Notes: generated by a model from the sequence alone, not told the origin. 37,788 nt of DNA from Patescibacteria group bacterium (GCA_022563755.1 JADFMT010000005.1:1-37788); one strand, 5' to 3'; numbered from the stretch's first letter, positions 1 to 9,675 are shown. Numbers and translations are program-made.

Positions 1-2
1 TG

Positions 3-89
3 GAGTCTGGGGTATATGAGTACTTAGTAAAAAGTGATTGGAAAATTGAGGATGTGGTACTAAGAGTTAAAGAAAAATTAGGATTATAA
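3..89 (+). CDS. C-terminal fragment of a probable response regulator (CheY-like receiver), truncated by window edge
   Basis: Open frame from the edge reads ESGVYEYLVKSDWKIEDVVLRVKEKLGL*, resembling the end of receiver domains (GA.EYLVKSDW....VV..VKE.L). Confidence 0.55.
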   Translation, partial: ESGVYEYLVKSDWKIEDVVLRVKEKLGL

Positions 90-142
90 TTCCTCTTCAT
101 TGAATATCTTTTATCCATCCAAGGGTTTCCCGCCGACGCTTC

Positions 143-188
143 CTCCTCCGCTAAAGCTATGGAGAACAAGAAAGCTTTGGCGAAGGAG
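143..188. repeat. Imperfect palindromic repeat with CGCYAAAGCT/AGCTTTRGCG core
   Basis: CTCCTCCGCTAAAGCT (143-158) is complementary, with G-T wobble positions, to AGCTTTGGCGAAGGAG (173-188); the same core recurs inside a CDS at 18011-18045. Confidence 0.7.
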
Positions 189-211
189 ACCCAGCGGGGG
201 AGTAAATAGTG

Positions 212-217
212 TATAAT
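212..217 (+). promoter_or_regulatory. TATAAT -10 box 7 nt upstream of ATG (apparently leaderless)
   Basis: gTATAATtatatttATG; shared GGGGAG[TC]AAATAGTGTATAATTATA with the copy at 9260-9284. Confidence 0.6.
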
Positions 218-224
218 TATATTT

Positions 225-344
225 ATGGCAAAACGAAGTACAGGAGTAGGAAAGAGAAAGAAGTCGCGTTCAAAAAAGACCAAAAAACGGCTTGCGATAA
301 AGCATGAAATGTTGGCAAAGCGGGCCAGCAAAAGACGCAAATAA
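225..344 (+). CDS. 39-aa Lys/Arg-rich mini-protein, copy 1
   Basis: MAKRSTGVGKRKKSRSKKTKKRLAIKHEMLAKRASKRRK*; near-identical copies at 3012 and 9355. Confidence 0.75.
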   Translation: MAKRSTGVGKRKKSRSKKTKKRLAIKHEMLAKRASKRRK

Positions 345-396
345 AACAGCATCCACCTCTCGGAGCATCTAAATATTATTCGTTAAATCAATTTTT

Positions 397-951
397 ATGA
401 CTACATGGACATTTGAGTCGGGACATACGGCGGCAGGATTCAAGGTAAAGCATATGATGGTTACATGGATTCGCGGCAGCTTCAATGATGTTCATGGCAC
501 GATTAAAGGCGATTTTGATGATCCTGCAAATATTTCCGTTGAAGCAGAAATCGATGCAGGTACGGTATGGAGCGGACATTCTATGCGCGATGAACATTTA
601 AAAGGAGAGGGCTTTCTTGATGTGAAAAATCATCCCAAAATTACGTTTAAGAGCACGAAAGTTGAAAAGGCCGGTGAGAATAATTACAAAGTTACGGGTG
701 ACTTAACTATTCGTGGCGTTACCAAAGAAGTTGTACTTGATGCAGAATATTTAGGAAGTTGGGAGACGCCGTTCTGGGAAGAAGGAGTTGATAAAGGACC
801 AAAGACCCGTGCCGGATTTGTTGCAATAACTAAAATCAACCGTCATGATTTCGGTGTAAGCTGGCAGAGTCCTATGGATAAAGGCGGTGTTGTGGTGGGC
901 GACGAAGTGTTCATCACGATTGATGTAGAGGCAATCCGGGATACTAGCTAA
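397..951 (+). CDS. YceI family protein
   Basis: WTFESGHTAAGFKVKHMMVTWIRGSFNDVHGTI...HPKITFKST...VTGDLTIRGVTKEV is typical YceI. Confidence 0.93.
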   Translation: MTTWTFESGHTAAGFKVKHMMVTWIRGSFNDVHGTIKGDFDDPANISVEAEIDAGTVWSGHSMRDEHLKGEGFLDVKNHPKITFKSTKVEKAGENNYKVTGDLTIRGVTKEVVLDAEYLGSWETPFWEEGVDKGPKTRAGFVAITKINRHDFGVSWQSPMDKGGVVVGDEVFITIDVEAIRDTS

Positions 952-980
952 CATTCGAAAATCGTCCCATCCTAGGAGCA

Positions 981-1022
981 AAAAAGAAAAACAGATGGGT
1001 TATTTCATCTGTTTTTCTTTTT
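981..1022. terminator. Bidirectional intrinsic terminator after yceI-like gene
   Basis: AAAAAGAAAAACAGATG-ggttattt-CATCTGTTTTTCTTTTT, perfect 17-bp inverted repeat with flanking A/T tracts. Confidence 0.85.
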
Positions 1023-1176
1023 TACCGGGTTCTGTTTCTAACGAGCAGGGCGGCGGGGCTTCGCTTCGGCTCGGGTGAGGCAGAAAAGGAGGCATAGATG
1101 CTTTGACAGATGGATATAAATATGTTATTGTTAAAAACGTTGTCAGGAGATTTTTTGTTAGGCTAAATTTGTCAAC

Positions 1177-2970
1177 ATGGAAATTCGAAATATAGCTATT
1201 ATTGCCCACGTAGATCACGGAAAAACCTCGCTTACCGACGCTATTTTGCGCCAAACCGGTGCTGCAGATAGTGAAGTGAGCATGGATTCAAATGCGCTCG
1301 AAAAAGAGCGTGGAATTACGATTTACTCAAAGAATGCTGCCGTACTGTATAAAGGTACCAAGATTAACATTGTAGATACGCCAGGGCATGCAGATTTTGG
1401 TTCTGAAGTAGAGAGAGTATTGCGCTCCATCGATTCAGTATTGTTGGTGGTAGATGCCGGGGAAGGTCCAATGCCGCAAACTCGTTTTGTATTAAAAAAA
1501 TCTTTGGAACTTGGGTTGCGACCCATACTAGTAATTAATAAAATTGATAAGCCAGCAGTAAATCTAGATCACGTGTACAACGAAGTATTTGAGTTGTTTG
1601 TAGAGCTTGGGGCAACAGACGAGCAGCTCGATTTTCCAGTGGTATACGCTATTGCAAAAGACGGCGTTGCGAAACGCAATATTGCGGATACAGCACATGA
1701 TATTATTCCGGTATTGGACGTGATTTTAGAGTATGTGCCGGTAGCTTCAAAAGATAGTGACAAGCCGTTTCGCGCCCAGCCTTTTAGTTTGGCATACGAT
1801 AATTTTCTGGGGCGATTTGCAATTGTCCGTGTGTATAGCGGAAGTGTCAGTGTTGGAGATATAGTATATGTAAAAAAGCATTCCGGGCAAACTACAAGTC
1901 ATAGAGTAACAAAACTATTTACCTTTGAAGGAGTTGTCAGAAAGGACGCGCAAATCGTTGAAGCGGGCGATATTGGCATCATTGCCGGACTTCCAGATGT
2001 ATATATTGGAGATACGTTGGTAAAATCTGCAGATGAAGCGTTGCTCGAAAGTATTACGGTAGACGAACCCACCATTGAACTTATATTTTTAATAAACGAC
2101 TCTCCGTTCGCTGGACGCGAAGGAAAGTTTGTAACAAGCCGACAAATTCGAGAACGCTTAGAAAAAGAGCTTGAGGTAAACGTAGGATTAAAAATAGATT
2201 TTGACACGCAGTCAGCGGATCGATTTGTCGTATATGGAAGAGGAGAATTGCATGTAGCTATTCTTCTTGAAAACATGCGTAGAGAAGGGTATGAGCTCCA
2301 GGTTTCTCAGCCCCAGGTTATTATAAAAGAAATTGACGCCAGTATGCACGAACCTTTTGAGGAAATTATAGCAGATGTACCCGAGGAATTTCGGGGAACG
2401 GTTATTGAAAAGTTAAGTTCTCGCAGAGCGCGGCTGGTGCATATGGAACAAAAAGAAGGCCGTTCTTTTATGCGGTTCGAAGGCCCAAGCCGCGGTTTAT
2501 TTGGATACAGAAACCAATTTGTTATAGATACGAAAGGAAACGGAATTTTAGCAAGTCGGGTTATTGGATACCGCCCACACACGGGAGAAATTGTACATAG
2601 AAAAGTGGGATCGATGATCTCGGGAGCAACCGGCAAAACATTGGCCTATGCGCTCGATAACTTGCAAACCAGAGGCACCTTGTACATTAGAGAAAACACC
2701 GAAGTGTACGAGGGTATGGTAATTGGAAATACCGCAAAGGGCGAGCAAATGACAGTAAATCCAATTAAAGGAAAGCATCTTACGAATATGCGGGCCGCTG
2801 CCGCTGACGACGCCATTAATCTTACACCTCCCCAAATTATAACTATTGAAACAGGACTCGAGATAATGAACAAAGACGAATATTTAGAAGTAACGCCTAA
2901 GAGCGTAAGGCTGCGAAAGAAATATCTTAAGGAAACAGATCGCATAAAAGCAAAACGAGAAAATAAATAA
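1177..2970 (+). CDS. typA: GTP-binding protein TypA/BipA
   Basis: [53 protein letters not shown]-terminal TypA-type domain, 597 aa. Confidence 0.96.
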   Translation: MEIRNIAIIAHVDHGKTSLTDAILRQTGAADSEVSMDSNALEKERGITIYSKNAAVLYKGTKINIVDTPGHADFGSEVERVLRSIDSVLLVVDAGEGPMPQTRFVLKKSLELGLRPILVINKIDKPAVNLDHVYNEVFELFVELGATDEQLDFPVVYAIAKDGVAKRNIADTAHDIIPVLDVILEYVPVASKDSDKPFRAQPFSLAYDNFLGRFAIVRVYSGSVSVGDIVYVKKHSGQTTSHRVTKLFTFEGVVRKDAQIVEAGDIGIIAGLPDVYIGDTLVKSADEALLESITVDEPTIELIFLINDSPFAGREGKFVTSRQIRERLEKELEVNVGLKIDFDTQSADRFVVYGRGELHVAILLENMRREGYELQVSQPQVIIKEIDASMHEPFEEIIADVPEEFRGTVIEKLSSRRARLVHMEQKEGRSFMRFEGPSRGLFGYRNQFVIDTKGNGILASRVIGYRPHTGEIVHRKVGSMISGATGKTLAYALDNLQTRGTLYIRENTEVYEGMVIGNTAKGEQMTVNPIKGKHLTNMRAAAADDAINLTPPQIITIETGLEIMNKDEYLEVTPKSVRLRKKYLKETDRIKAKRENK

Positions 2971-3011
2971 TTGGATTAATTCAGTAGAAAATTATGTTAA
3001 GATAGTTGTAT

Positions 3012-3131
3012 ATGGCAAAAAGAAAAACAGGAGTGGGGAAGATGAAGAAGTCGCGTTCAAAAAAGACCAAAAAACGGCTTGCGATAAAGCGTGAGATGTT
3101 GGCAAGAAAGGCCAGCAAACGGCGCAAGTAG
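3012..3131 (+). CDS. 39-aa Lys/Arg-rich mini-protein, copy 2
   Basis: MAKRKTGVGKMKKSRSKKTKKRLAIKREMLARKASKRRK*; nucleotide near-identity to the other two copies; TAAGAT 8 nt before ATG. Confidence 0.75.
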   Translation: MAKRKTGVGKMKKSRSKKTKKRLAIKREMLARKASKRRK

Positions 3132-3220
3132 ATCTATTTGATATCAAGTATTAAATACATTGTTATTGCAGGGGAAAGTGTTGTTGCTATACTGCTAGCC
3201 AGTATTCTCTTTTCAAAAAA

Positions 3221-4435
3221 ATGATCAAATTCGGTAAAATTCTGATCTTCGGAATTATTGTCGTCGTTGCAATAATTGGCGTTGCTTTTTATTTTGGTTT
3301 CGACTTTTATAAAGGCATTAAACCGGCTTTACTTTCATCCTCGGAAGATATTACGAAGTTTGAAAGTGCAAAAAATAACTTAGGACTCCAACTGCCGGAA
3401 GGATTTAGTATCAATATTTTTGCAGAAGATTTAGGCGCTCCACGAGTTATTACTTTTGATCCAAACGGAATACCATATGCAAGCATTACGAAGCAAGGCT
3501 TGATCGTTGCTCTTAGAGATAAAAACAACGACGGATTTGCGGAAGATAATCTCAAAGTTCTCGCAGGATTAAGAAATCCTCATGGATTAGCGTTTTGGGA
3601 AGATTATCTTTATGTTGCCGAAGAGGACAAAATAAAACGCTATAAGTACGATATCGCAAATTCAAAAATCCTCGATACTACTGGAGAGAAAATAATCGAC
3701 CTGCCTCTTGGAGACAGGCATGTGACGAGGACCATCGTTTTCAGTAAACGAGACGGTAAGCCGGTACTTTATGTTTCCATCGGATCAACCTGCGATGTGT
3801 GTTTTGAAAAAGACGAGAGAAATGGAACCGTTATGGTTATGGACCCGGACGGTACAAATGCCAGAATTTTTGCTACAGGACTTCGCAATGCCGTTTTTAT
3901 TATTCTCTCTCCGTGGACAGGAGGAATTTTAGCAACCGAGATGGGGCGAGATTGGCTTGGGGATGATTTACCACCAGATGAAATAAACATTTTGAGCCAC
4001 GAAGGAGAAGATTTTGGCTGGCCGATTTGCTACGGAGACGGAGTATATGATGAAAAGTTTAACGGTCTTGAGTCAGTAAGAGAAGGCATGCAAGCGTGCG
4101 TGAATGCCGAACCGCCCTTTATTCAGATTCCTGCACATTCCTCACCATTGGGATTTGCTTTTATGGATGATGGCTGGGGTAAAGAATATGAAGGAGATCT
4201 TTTCGTTGCCTATCATGGTTCATGGAATAGAAGTGTTCCCACTGGGTATAAAATCGTCAGATTCAAACAAATCGCAGGTAATACCTCGAAAACAGAGCAA
4301 GATTTTATCACGGGCTGGCTTCAAGGAGACGGAACATCCATCGGTAGGCCGGTTGACATCAAAATCGGTCCCGACGGCGCAATGTATATTTCGGATGATA
4401 AAGCAGGGGTGATTTATAGGGTCACAAAAGATTAA
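3221..4435 (+). CDS. Membrane-anchored PQQ-dependent sugar dehydrogenase-like (sorbosone/glucose dehydrogenase beta-propeller)
   Basis: N-terminal TM helix; LPEGFSINIFAEDLGAPRVITFDPNG, GLRNPHGLAFWEDYLYVAEEDKI, GRPVDIKIGPDGAMYISDDKAGVIYRV. Confidence 0.88.
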   Translation: MIKFGKILIFGIIVVVAIIGVAFYFGFDFYKGIKPALLSSSEDITKFESAKNNLGLQLPEGFSINIFAEDLGAPRVITFDPNGIPYASITKQGLIVALRDKNNDGFAEDNLKVLAGLRNPHGLAFWEDYLYVAEEDKIKRYKYDIANSKILDTTGEKIIDLPLGDRHVTRTIVFSKRDGKPVLYVSIGSTCDVCFEKDERNGTVMVMDPDGTNARIFATGLRNAVFIILSPWTGGILATEMGRDWLGDDLPPDEINILSHEGEDFGWPICYGDGVYDEKFNGLESVREGMQACVNAEPPFIQIPAHSSPLGFAFMDDGWGKEYEGDLFVAYHGSWNRSVPTGYKIVRFKQIAGNTSKTEQDFITGWLQGDGTSIGRPVDIKIGPDGAMYISDDKAGVIYRVTKD

Positions 4436-4488
4436 TTAAAAACTCTTATATAGTATTGCATGATCAAGAAGTAGTGTTATAGTATTGT

Positions 4489-7281
4489 ATGATTAAGAAG
4501 CGTCTTATTTCTTACATTATCTACGGCTCGATATTTCTGGCTGTTTTTATCGTGCCCGGCCTTTTGCGGTTGCTGACTGATTGGTATTGGTTTGGAGAAA
4601 TTGGCTTTAGTAATATTTTTACCACTATACTTTACTCAAAGATTCTCCTTGGATTAGTGGTGGGCGTCCTGACCTTTTTTATTATCTACGGCAATCTTTT
4701 GTTGGCCAGGCGACTTGTTGCGTCAAAGCCGCTGGTTATCCGTCTGCCCGCTTCGATGAATCTTCAGCGAGGCGAGCGCGAAGACGAGCGTGGAGAAACC
4801 GTCAGGATTAAAGAATTAGACGTGGGGAAATACGTCCGCAAATTCATTCTGCCAATTTCGCTGTTATTCGGATTTTTAACAGGTTTGGCTGGGGCGGGCA
4901 GTTGGGAGACGGTGCTTAAGTATTTTAACGCAGTACCATTTAACACACTCGATCCGATATTTGGCCGTGATATTGCTTTCTATTTCTTTGATTTGCCGTT
5001 TATTCAGTTTTTGATAGGAATGGGGTTTTGGATTATCGGCGTGTCTTTGATCAGCATAGTTGTTAGTTACGCCTTGCGGGGCGCTATTACTTTAAGACAG
5101 CCAGTATCAGGCTTGTCTGCCAAGGCAGGTGTGGGAATCTTGAAGTCCTTATTCATAGAAAAGACGGCCAAGACACATATCTCAATTCTCGTTGCCCTTT
5201 TATTTGTTTTAATGAGTTTAAAGATTTACGCTGTCAAAATCCCGTCTTTGCTATATGGTTCTACCGGACAGTTTACCGGCGTAAGCTTTACTGATATTCA
5301 TGCGGTTTTGCCATTTTTGAAAATACTCATTTTTGTAGTTATGGCCGTAGCCGTGCTGACGGTGATAAATATTTTTAGGCCAAGTAATCGTCTTATTGTT
5401 TTCGCTGTCGGCATCTATGTCGTGGTTTCTATTTTTGGCGGTTGGATATATCCTGCTATTTTGCAGAGATTCGTGGTTTTGCCAAATGAGTTGGTTAAGG
5501 AAACTCCCTACATAGAGCACAATATTGCAGCCACGCAAAAAGCATATGCCTTGGACATGGTGATGGAACGCGATCTAACGGGCGAGGCCACGCTTACCAT
5601 GGCTGATATTAACAACAATCGTTCCACGATTAAAAACGTGAGACTCTGGGACCGTGAGCCCTTGCTTGACACGTTTGGTCAACTTCAGGAAATCCGCACC
5701 TACTATAGTTTTATCTCTATTGATAACGATCGTTACCAGCTAAACGGCGACTACCGTCAGGTTTTGCTTTCTCCCAGGGAGCTTGATTCCGCGAGCCTGC
5801 CTCAACGCACCTTTATCAATGAGCGTTTAACCTTTACTCATGGCTTCGGGCTTACATTAAGCCCGGTTAACGAAGTAACGCCCGAAGGTTTACCGGTGTT
5901 GTTTGTGAAAGATCTGCCTCCTTCCTCTGATATAGAATCGCTTAGGGTGAACCGGCCTGAAATATACTACGGAGAGCTGGTCAATGATTGGGTTGTGGTC
6001 AACACCAAGACCAAAGAGTTTAATTATCCCTCGGGCGAGGAAAACGTCTTTGAAAGCTATAAAGGAAATGGAGGCGTAAAAATTAAATCGATTTTCCGCA
6101 AAACGCTGTTTGCGTTGAGGTTTGGGTCATTGAAAATTCTTTTGTCCAATGATATCACCAATGATTCAAGAATAATGTATTACCGCAATATCGAGGAGAG
6201 AGTCAGGCGGGTTCTGCCTTTCTTGAGCCTGGATCACGACCCTTATATAGTCGTTACCAAAGAAGGAAAGCTGAAGTGGATTTATGATGCCTATACCATT
6301 TCAGACAGTTATCCGTATTCAGAGCCGATGGTAGATGCATTTAGTTCTTCGCCGGGCAAGCGCCTCAATTATATTAGAAATTCGGTTAAGATTGTGATTG
6401 ACGCTTATGACGGCAAAATGACATTTTATATTGCCGATAAAAATGATCCGGTTATTCAAACCTACGCTAAGATTTTTAAGGATTCGTTTTTGCCGCTTGA
6501 CGAGATGAGCGATGATCTCAGAGCTCACATCAGATATCCGGAAGATTTATTCGCCTATCAAACAAGGCTTTACACGGTTTATCACATGGATGAAGCGCAG
6601 ATTTTCTACAATAAAGAAGACCAGTGGCAGATTCCAGTCATTACCAGTGGGGGACAGGCCGATCCAATGATGCGGCATATGATTATGAAGCTGCCGGGCG
6701 AAGAGCGGGAAGAGTTTATCCTGATGATCCCGTTTACGCCTCGCGGTAAAGACAATCTCTCGGCTTGGATGGTGGCGCGCAATGACGGAGAGTTTTATGG
6801 CCAGCTGGTGGTTTATCGTTTCCCTAAGCAAAAATTGGTTTTTGGCCCAAAGCAGATTACCAACCGTATTAGTCAAGATGCAGATATCTCCCGCCAAATT
6901 TCCCTTTGGGACCAGAGGGGTTCTAGAGTTGTCAGGGGGAGCCTCTTGGTGATCCCCATTGAAGAATCGCTCATTTATGTCCAGCCGATCTATCTGCAGG
7001 CTGAAGGCGGCAAAATTCCGGAGTTAAAAAGAGTGATTGTGGCGCATGAAAATCGCATTGCCATGGAAAAAACTCTGGATTTAGCATTGGCCAGCGTGTT
7101 TAGCGGCAGAATTTCCACAGACCAGAAAGCAGTTACACCTACTTCAACAAAGTCTGCTTTAGACTCGGATTTAATCCGGCGAATCAAAGATCATTTCAAC
7201 CGCGCAATGCAGGCGCAGCGACGCGGTGATTGGACTTTGTATGGTGAAGAAATCAGAAAACTCGGCGAGATTATTAACTAA
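4489..7281 (+). CDS. UPF0182 family large membrane protein
   Basis: 930 aa, N-terminal TM helices, DWYWFGEIGFSNIFTTILYSK, NIAATQKAYAL, YTISDSYPYSEP, GQADPMMRHMIMKLPGE are UPF0182-like. Confidence 0.92.
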   Translation: MIKKRLISYIIYGSIFLAVFIVPGLLRLLTDWYWFGEIGFSNIFTTILYSKILLGLVVGVLTFFIIYGNLLLARRLVASKPLVIRLPASMNLQRGEREDERGETVRIKELDVGKYVRKFILPISLLFGFLTGLAGAGSWETVLKYFNAVPFNTLDPIFGRDIAFYFFDLPFIQFLIGMGFWIIGVSLISIVVSYALRGAITLRQPVSGLSAKAGVGILKSLFIEKTAKTHISILVALLFVLMSLKIYAVKIPSLLYGSTGQFTGVSFTDIHAVLPFLKILIFVVMAVAVLTVINIFRPSNRLIVFAVGIYVVVSIFGGWIYPAILQRFVVLPNELVKETPYIEHNIAATQKAYALDMVMERDLTGEATLTMADINNNRSTIKNVRLWDREPLLDTFGQLQEIRTYYSFISIDNDRYQLNGDYRQVLLSPRELDSASLPQRTFINERLTFTHGFGLTLSPVNEVTPEGLPVLFVKDLPPSSDIESLRVNRPEIYYGELVNDWVVVNTKTKEFNYPSGEENVFESYKGNGGVKIKSIFRKTLFALRFGSLKILLSNDITNDSRIMYYRNIEERVRRVLPFLSLDHDPYIVVTKEGKLKWIYDAYTISDSYPYSEPMVDAFSSSPGKRLNYIRNSVKIVIDAYDGKMTFYIADKNDPVIQTYAKIFKDSFLPLDEMSDDLRAHIRYPEDLFAYQTRLYTVYHMDEAQIFYNKEDQWQIPVITSGGQADPMMRHMIMKLPGEEREEFILMIPFTPRGKDNLSAWMVARNDGEFYGQLVVYRFPKQKLVFGPKQITNRISQDADISRQISLWDQRGSRVVRGSLLVIPIEESLIYVQPIYLQAEGGKIPELKRVIVAHENRIAMEKTLDLALASVFSGRISTDQKAVTPTSTKSALDSDLIRRIKDHFNRAMQAQRRGDWTLYGEEIRKLGEIIN

Positions 7282-7418
7282 GATTTGATAAGGAAATGAA
7301 ATGGAAGAATCTCTAATGTAAAAAGCCGCTAATATACAAAAGTTGAGGCGGTTTTTTTATTTTCCAAACTAGATGATTTTACTATTTGCATGTTAAAATA
7401 CAGACAAGGGGGTAGTAT

Positions 7419-7994
7419 ATGCTAAACTTTTTTAAAAAGACATGGAAGCCGCTTGCTAAACTGTCGTGGGTATTGGCCATATTTGTTGTTGCATATTGGT
7501 TGACCAGTCTTGTACAAGAGAACGGTGCTGTGCGTGACATAGTGTTTGATCTCGGTTATCTTGGCGTGCTACTTTTATCACTTGTGAGCGGGTTTAATTT
7601 GCTTGTTCCTATCCCCGCCGTGTCATTTGTACCTGTTTTTGTTGAAGCGGGACTTAGTATTTGGATTATTATCTTTTTTATTATTGTAGGAACTAGTATT
7701 GCTGATAGCGTTTCATATGTAATTGGTATACTGGGTCGAGGATTTGCTAAATCGTGGGAGCATAAGAAATTGTTCCGAAAACTTGACGAGCTGCGAAGTA
7801 AGCATTATTGGGCACCTATTGTTGTTTTGTTTTTCTTTGCAACATTAGTGCCGTTGCCAAACGAGCTTATTCTTGTACCGCTTGGTTTCATGGGATATAA
7901 AATTCGCCATGTGCTTATTTCATATATTGCAGGTAATATCATTTTTGCCACGCTTACCTCGCTCGGTATCATCAGGATTTTTAATATTATATAA
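7419..7994 (+). CDS. DedA/VTT-like small membrane protein
   Basis: Multiple TM helices; PIPAVSF...GTSIADSVSYVIG...PLPNELILVPLGFMGYK. Confidence 0.65.
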   Translation: MLNFFKKTWKPLAKLSWVLAIFVVAYWLTSLVQENGAVRDIVFDLGYLGVLLLSLVSGFNLLVPIPAVSFVPVFVEAGLSIWIIIFFIIVGTSIADSVSYVIGILGRGFAKSWEHKKLFRKLDELRSKHYWAPIVVLFFFATLVPLPNELILVPLGFMGYKIRHVLISYIAGNIIFATLTSLGIIRIFNII

Positions 7995-8126
7995 TCTGGG
8001 CACTCTTGACATGTATTCGATTGCCCGTTTTCCTCGATAGTAGGCGGATTCGAACAGGTAAGTACCCCGGAGGAGATTACAATTGTTGGACAAAATTCGA
8101 AGTAACATGACACTATTTGGTAAACA

Positions 8127-9173
8127 TTATCTTTGGTTTAACTTCAAAAAATAAATCAGCTCATCCAAAATCTTTTTTAGTTTTATTGTCGCCACACAGC
8201 ATTTTTTGTCCGCGGCTCCGTAATACACAAAAAGAGTATTATTTTTTACTATGGTGCCTGCGGGGAAGACGACATTATCAACATCTCCTTTTAATTCGTA
8301 TTTTTTCTCGGGGCTCAAGATGCTATAAGGTATTTTCGAGATGATTTTTGAGGGGTTTTTCAGGTCCAGGAGCGCTGCTTTTGCCGTGTATATAATGCCG
8401 CCTTTTTTATTTTTTTTCACATGATGATAAATCAAAATCCAGCCTTTATCCGTTTTAATTGGTGGTGCTCCGGCGCCGGTCTTTTCGTCTTCTTCATGAG
8501 TTGATCGTATAAGCAGTTTATGGTTCTCCCATTTTTTGAGGTCATCTGAAAATGATATCCATGTAGCCGGTCTTTTCGGCAAATCTTTTCGCGGAACCGG
8601 CATTTTTATTTTAATTTTTTTGGATAAAGGATTTTTGAACCAGTTTTTGCACCATCTGTGGGGTCTATGGATTATGGCAAACTTTCCGTTGATTTTTTCT
8701 GGAAAAATTACCACGTCGCGATTGTCTGAATTTTTTGGCGTGATGATTCCATGACGCTTAAAACTAATAAAATCTTTTGTTGAAAGAAGCGCTGTTTGAG
8801 AATTAAGCAGGTGGATGATTTCGTATGTCGGCTTGCCGCCTTTTTTTATCCTTTGGGACAACGCTACATAGGTAATGTAGTAATTGTCTCCGATCCGCGT
8901 TATGCGCGGGTCTTCGCATGCCCATTTGTCATATTTTTTTTCTGGCTCGATTATCGGCTTTTTGTTTGTTCTTTTAAAATTAAATCCGTCTTTGCTTATA
9001 GCGAGTCCTAAACGGGATATGTATGAGTCGTATTCTCCTATCGCGCGATAAAGCATATAAACCTTTCCGTCGTGCATGGTAACTCCCGGATTAAAAACCG
9101 CTTTTGATTCCCACGCGTTTTTTTTGTTTGGATTAAGAACTGGATTATTTTTGTAGCGAGTAAGTTTTATCAT
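8127..9173 (-). CDS. GH130 family glycosidase/phosphorylase-like protein
   Basis: NPVLNPNKKNAWESKAVFNPGVTMHDGKVYMLYRAIGE...SRLGLAISKDGFNF...CEDPRITRIGDNYYITYVA. Confidence 0.88.
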   Translation of the reverse strand: MIKLTRYKNNPVLNPNKKNAWESKAVFNPGVTMHDGKVYMLYRAIGEYDSYISRLGLAISKDGFNFKRTNKKPIIEPEKKYDKWACEDPRITRIGDNYYITYVALSQRIKKGGKPTYEIIHLLNSQTALLSTKDFISFKRHGIITPKNSDNRDVVIFPEKINGKFAIIHRPHRWCKNWFKNPLSKKIKIKMPVPRKDLPKRPATWISFSDDLKKWENHKLLIRSTHEEDEKTGAGAPPIKTDKGWILIYHHVKKNKKGGIIYTAKAALLDLKNPSKIISKIPYSILSPEKKYELKGDVDNVVFPAGTIVKNNTLFVYYGAADKKCCVATIKLKKILDELIYFLKLNQR

Positions 9174-9280
9174 ATTACATAAATAATAGCAGTTATAAGA
9201 TTTCTCTTACAGTTTTCGAAGTTGTATTTGGCGTTTTCTGTTCTGAACTTGTCCAGTTTGGGGAGCAAATAGTGTATAAT

Positions 9281-9342
9281 TATAATTGGCAACGAGGACG
9301 ATTGAAAATTTATTTTCAGTTCGTCCGAGCGAACCAATTATA
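9281..9342. repeat. Palindromic element between promoter-like sequence and ATG of mini-protein copy 3
   Basis: TATAATTGG (9281-9289) / CCAATTATA (9334-9342), inner GGACGA (9296-9301)/TCGTCC (9321-9326) and TGAAAA/TTTTCA. Confidence 0.7.
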
Positions 9343-9354
9343 CGAAGTATATCT

Positions 9355-9471
9355 ATGGCAAAACGAAGTACAGGAGTAGGGAAGAAGAAGTCGCGTTCAA
9401 GAAAGACCAAAAAACGGCTTGCGATAAAGCGTGAAATGTTGGCAAGAAAGGCCAGCAAACGGCGCAAGTAG
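9355..9471 (+). CDS. 38-aa Lys/Arg-rich mini-protein, copy 3
   Basis: MAKRSTGVGKKKSRSRKTKKRLAIKREMLARKASKRRK*. Confidence 0.75.
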   Translation: MAKRSTGVGKKKSRSRKTKKRLAIKREMLARKASKRRK

Positions 9472-9675
9472 ATCTATTTTTTTATGTAGCCAGAACGTGT
9501 TTTGGAAGTAAGTTCCGTTCACGACGCGGAGCAAGCAATTTTCTTTATTGAGCCAGTATTCCAATTTAGACTTTACATTTTTACAGTTTTATGGTTATAT
9601 AAACCAGAACTGTAACTGGCTGAGTTAATACTATAAATTGGGAGAATTTCAGGAGAGGATTATAAAAAACACTTT

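Noticed and set aside
1030-1080. GC-rich segment GGCGGGGCTTCGCTTCGGCTCGGGTGAGG possibly related to the 15710-15745 repeat
   Set aside because: Similarity is limited to a short TCGGGTGAG stretch and no clear stem was found; too weak to claim a shared family.
4755-4800. Possible intragenic repeat in UPF0182 (RGEREDERGETV)
   Set aside because: GC-rich charged loop, but no palindrome or second copy could be found in this window.
8035-8110. tRNA-like T-arm motif (GGATTCGAAC / GTTCGAATCC) in the intergenic region
   Set aside because: Bases flanking TTCGAAT do not form a 5-bp T-stem and no acceptor or anticodon stem could be traced on either strand.
7805-8113. Antisense ORF overlapping the DedA-like gene and intergenic region
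   Set aside because: Overlaps a clear membrane-protein CDS on the other strand and has no recognisable protein features.
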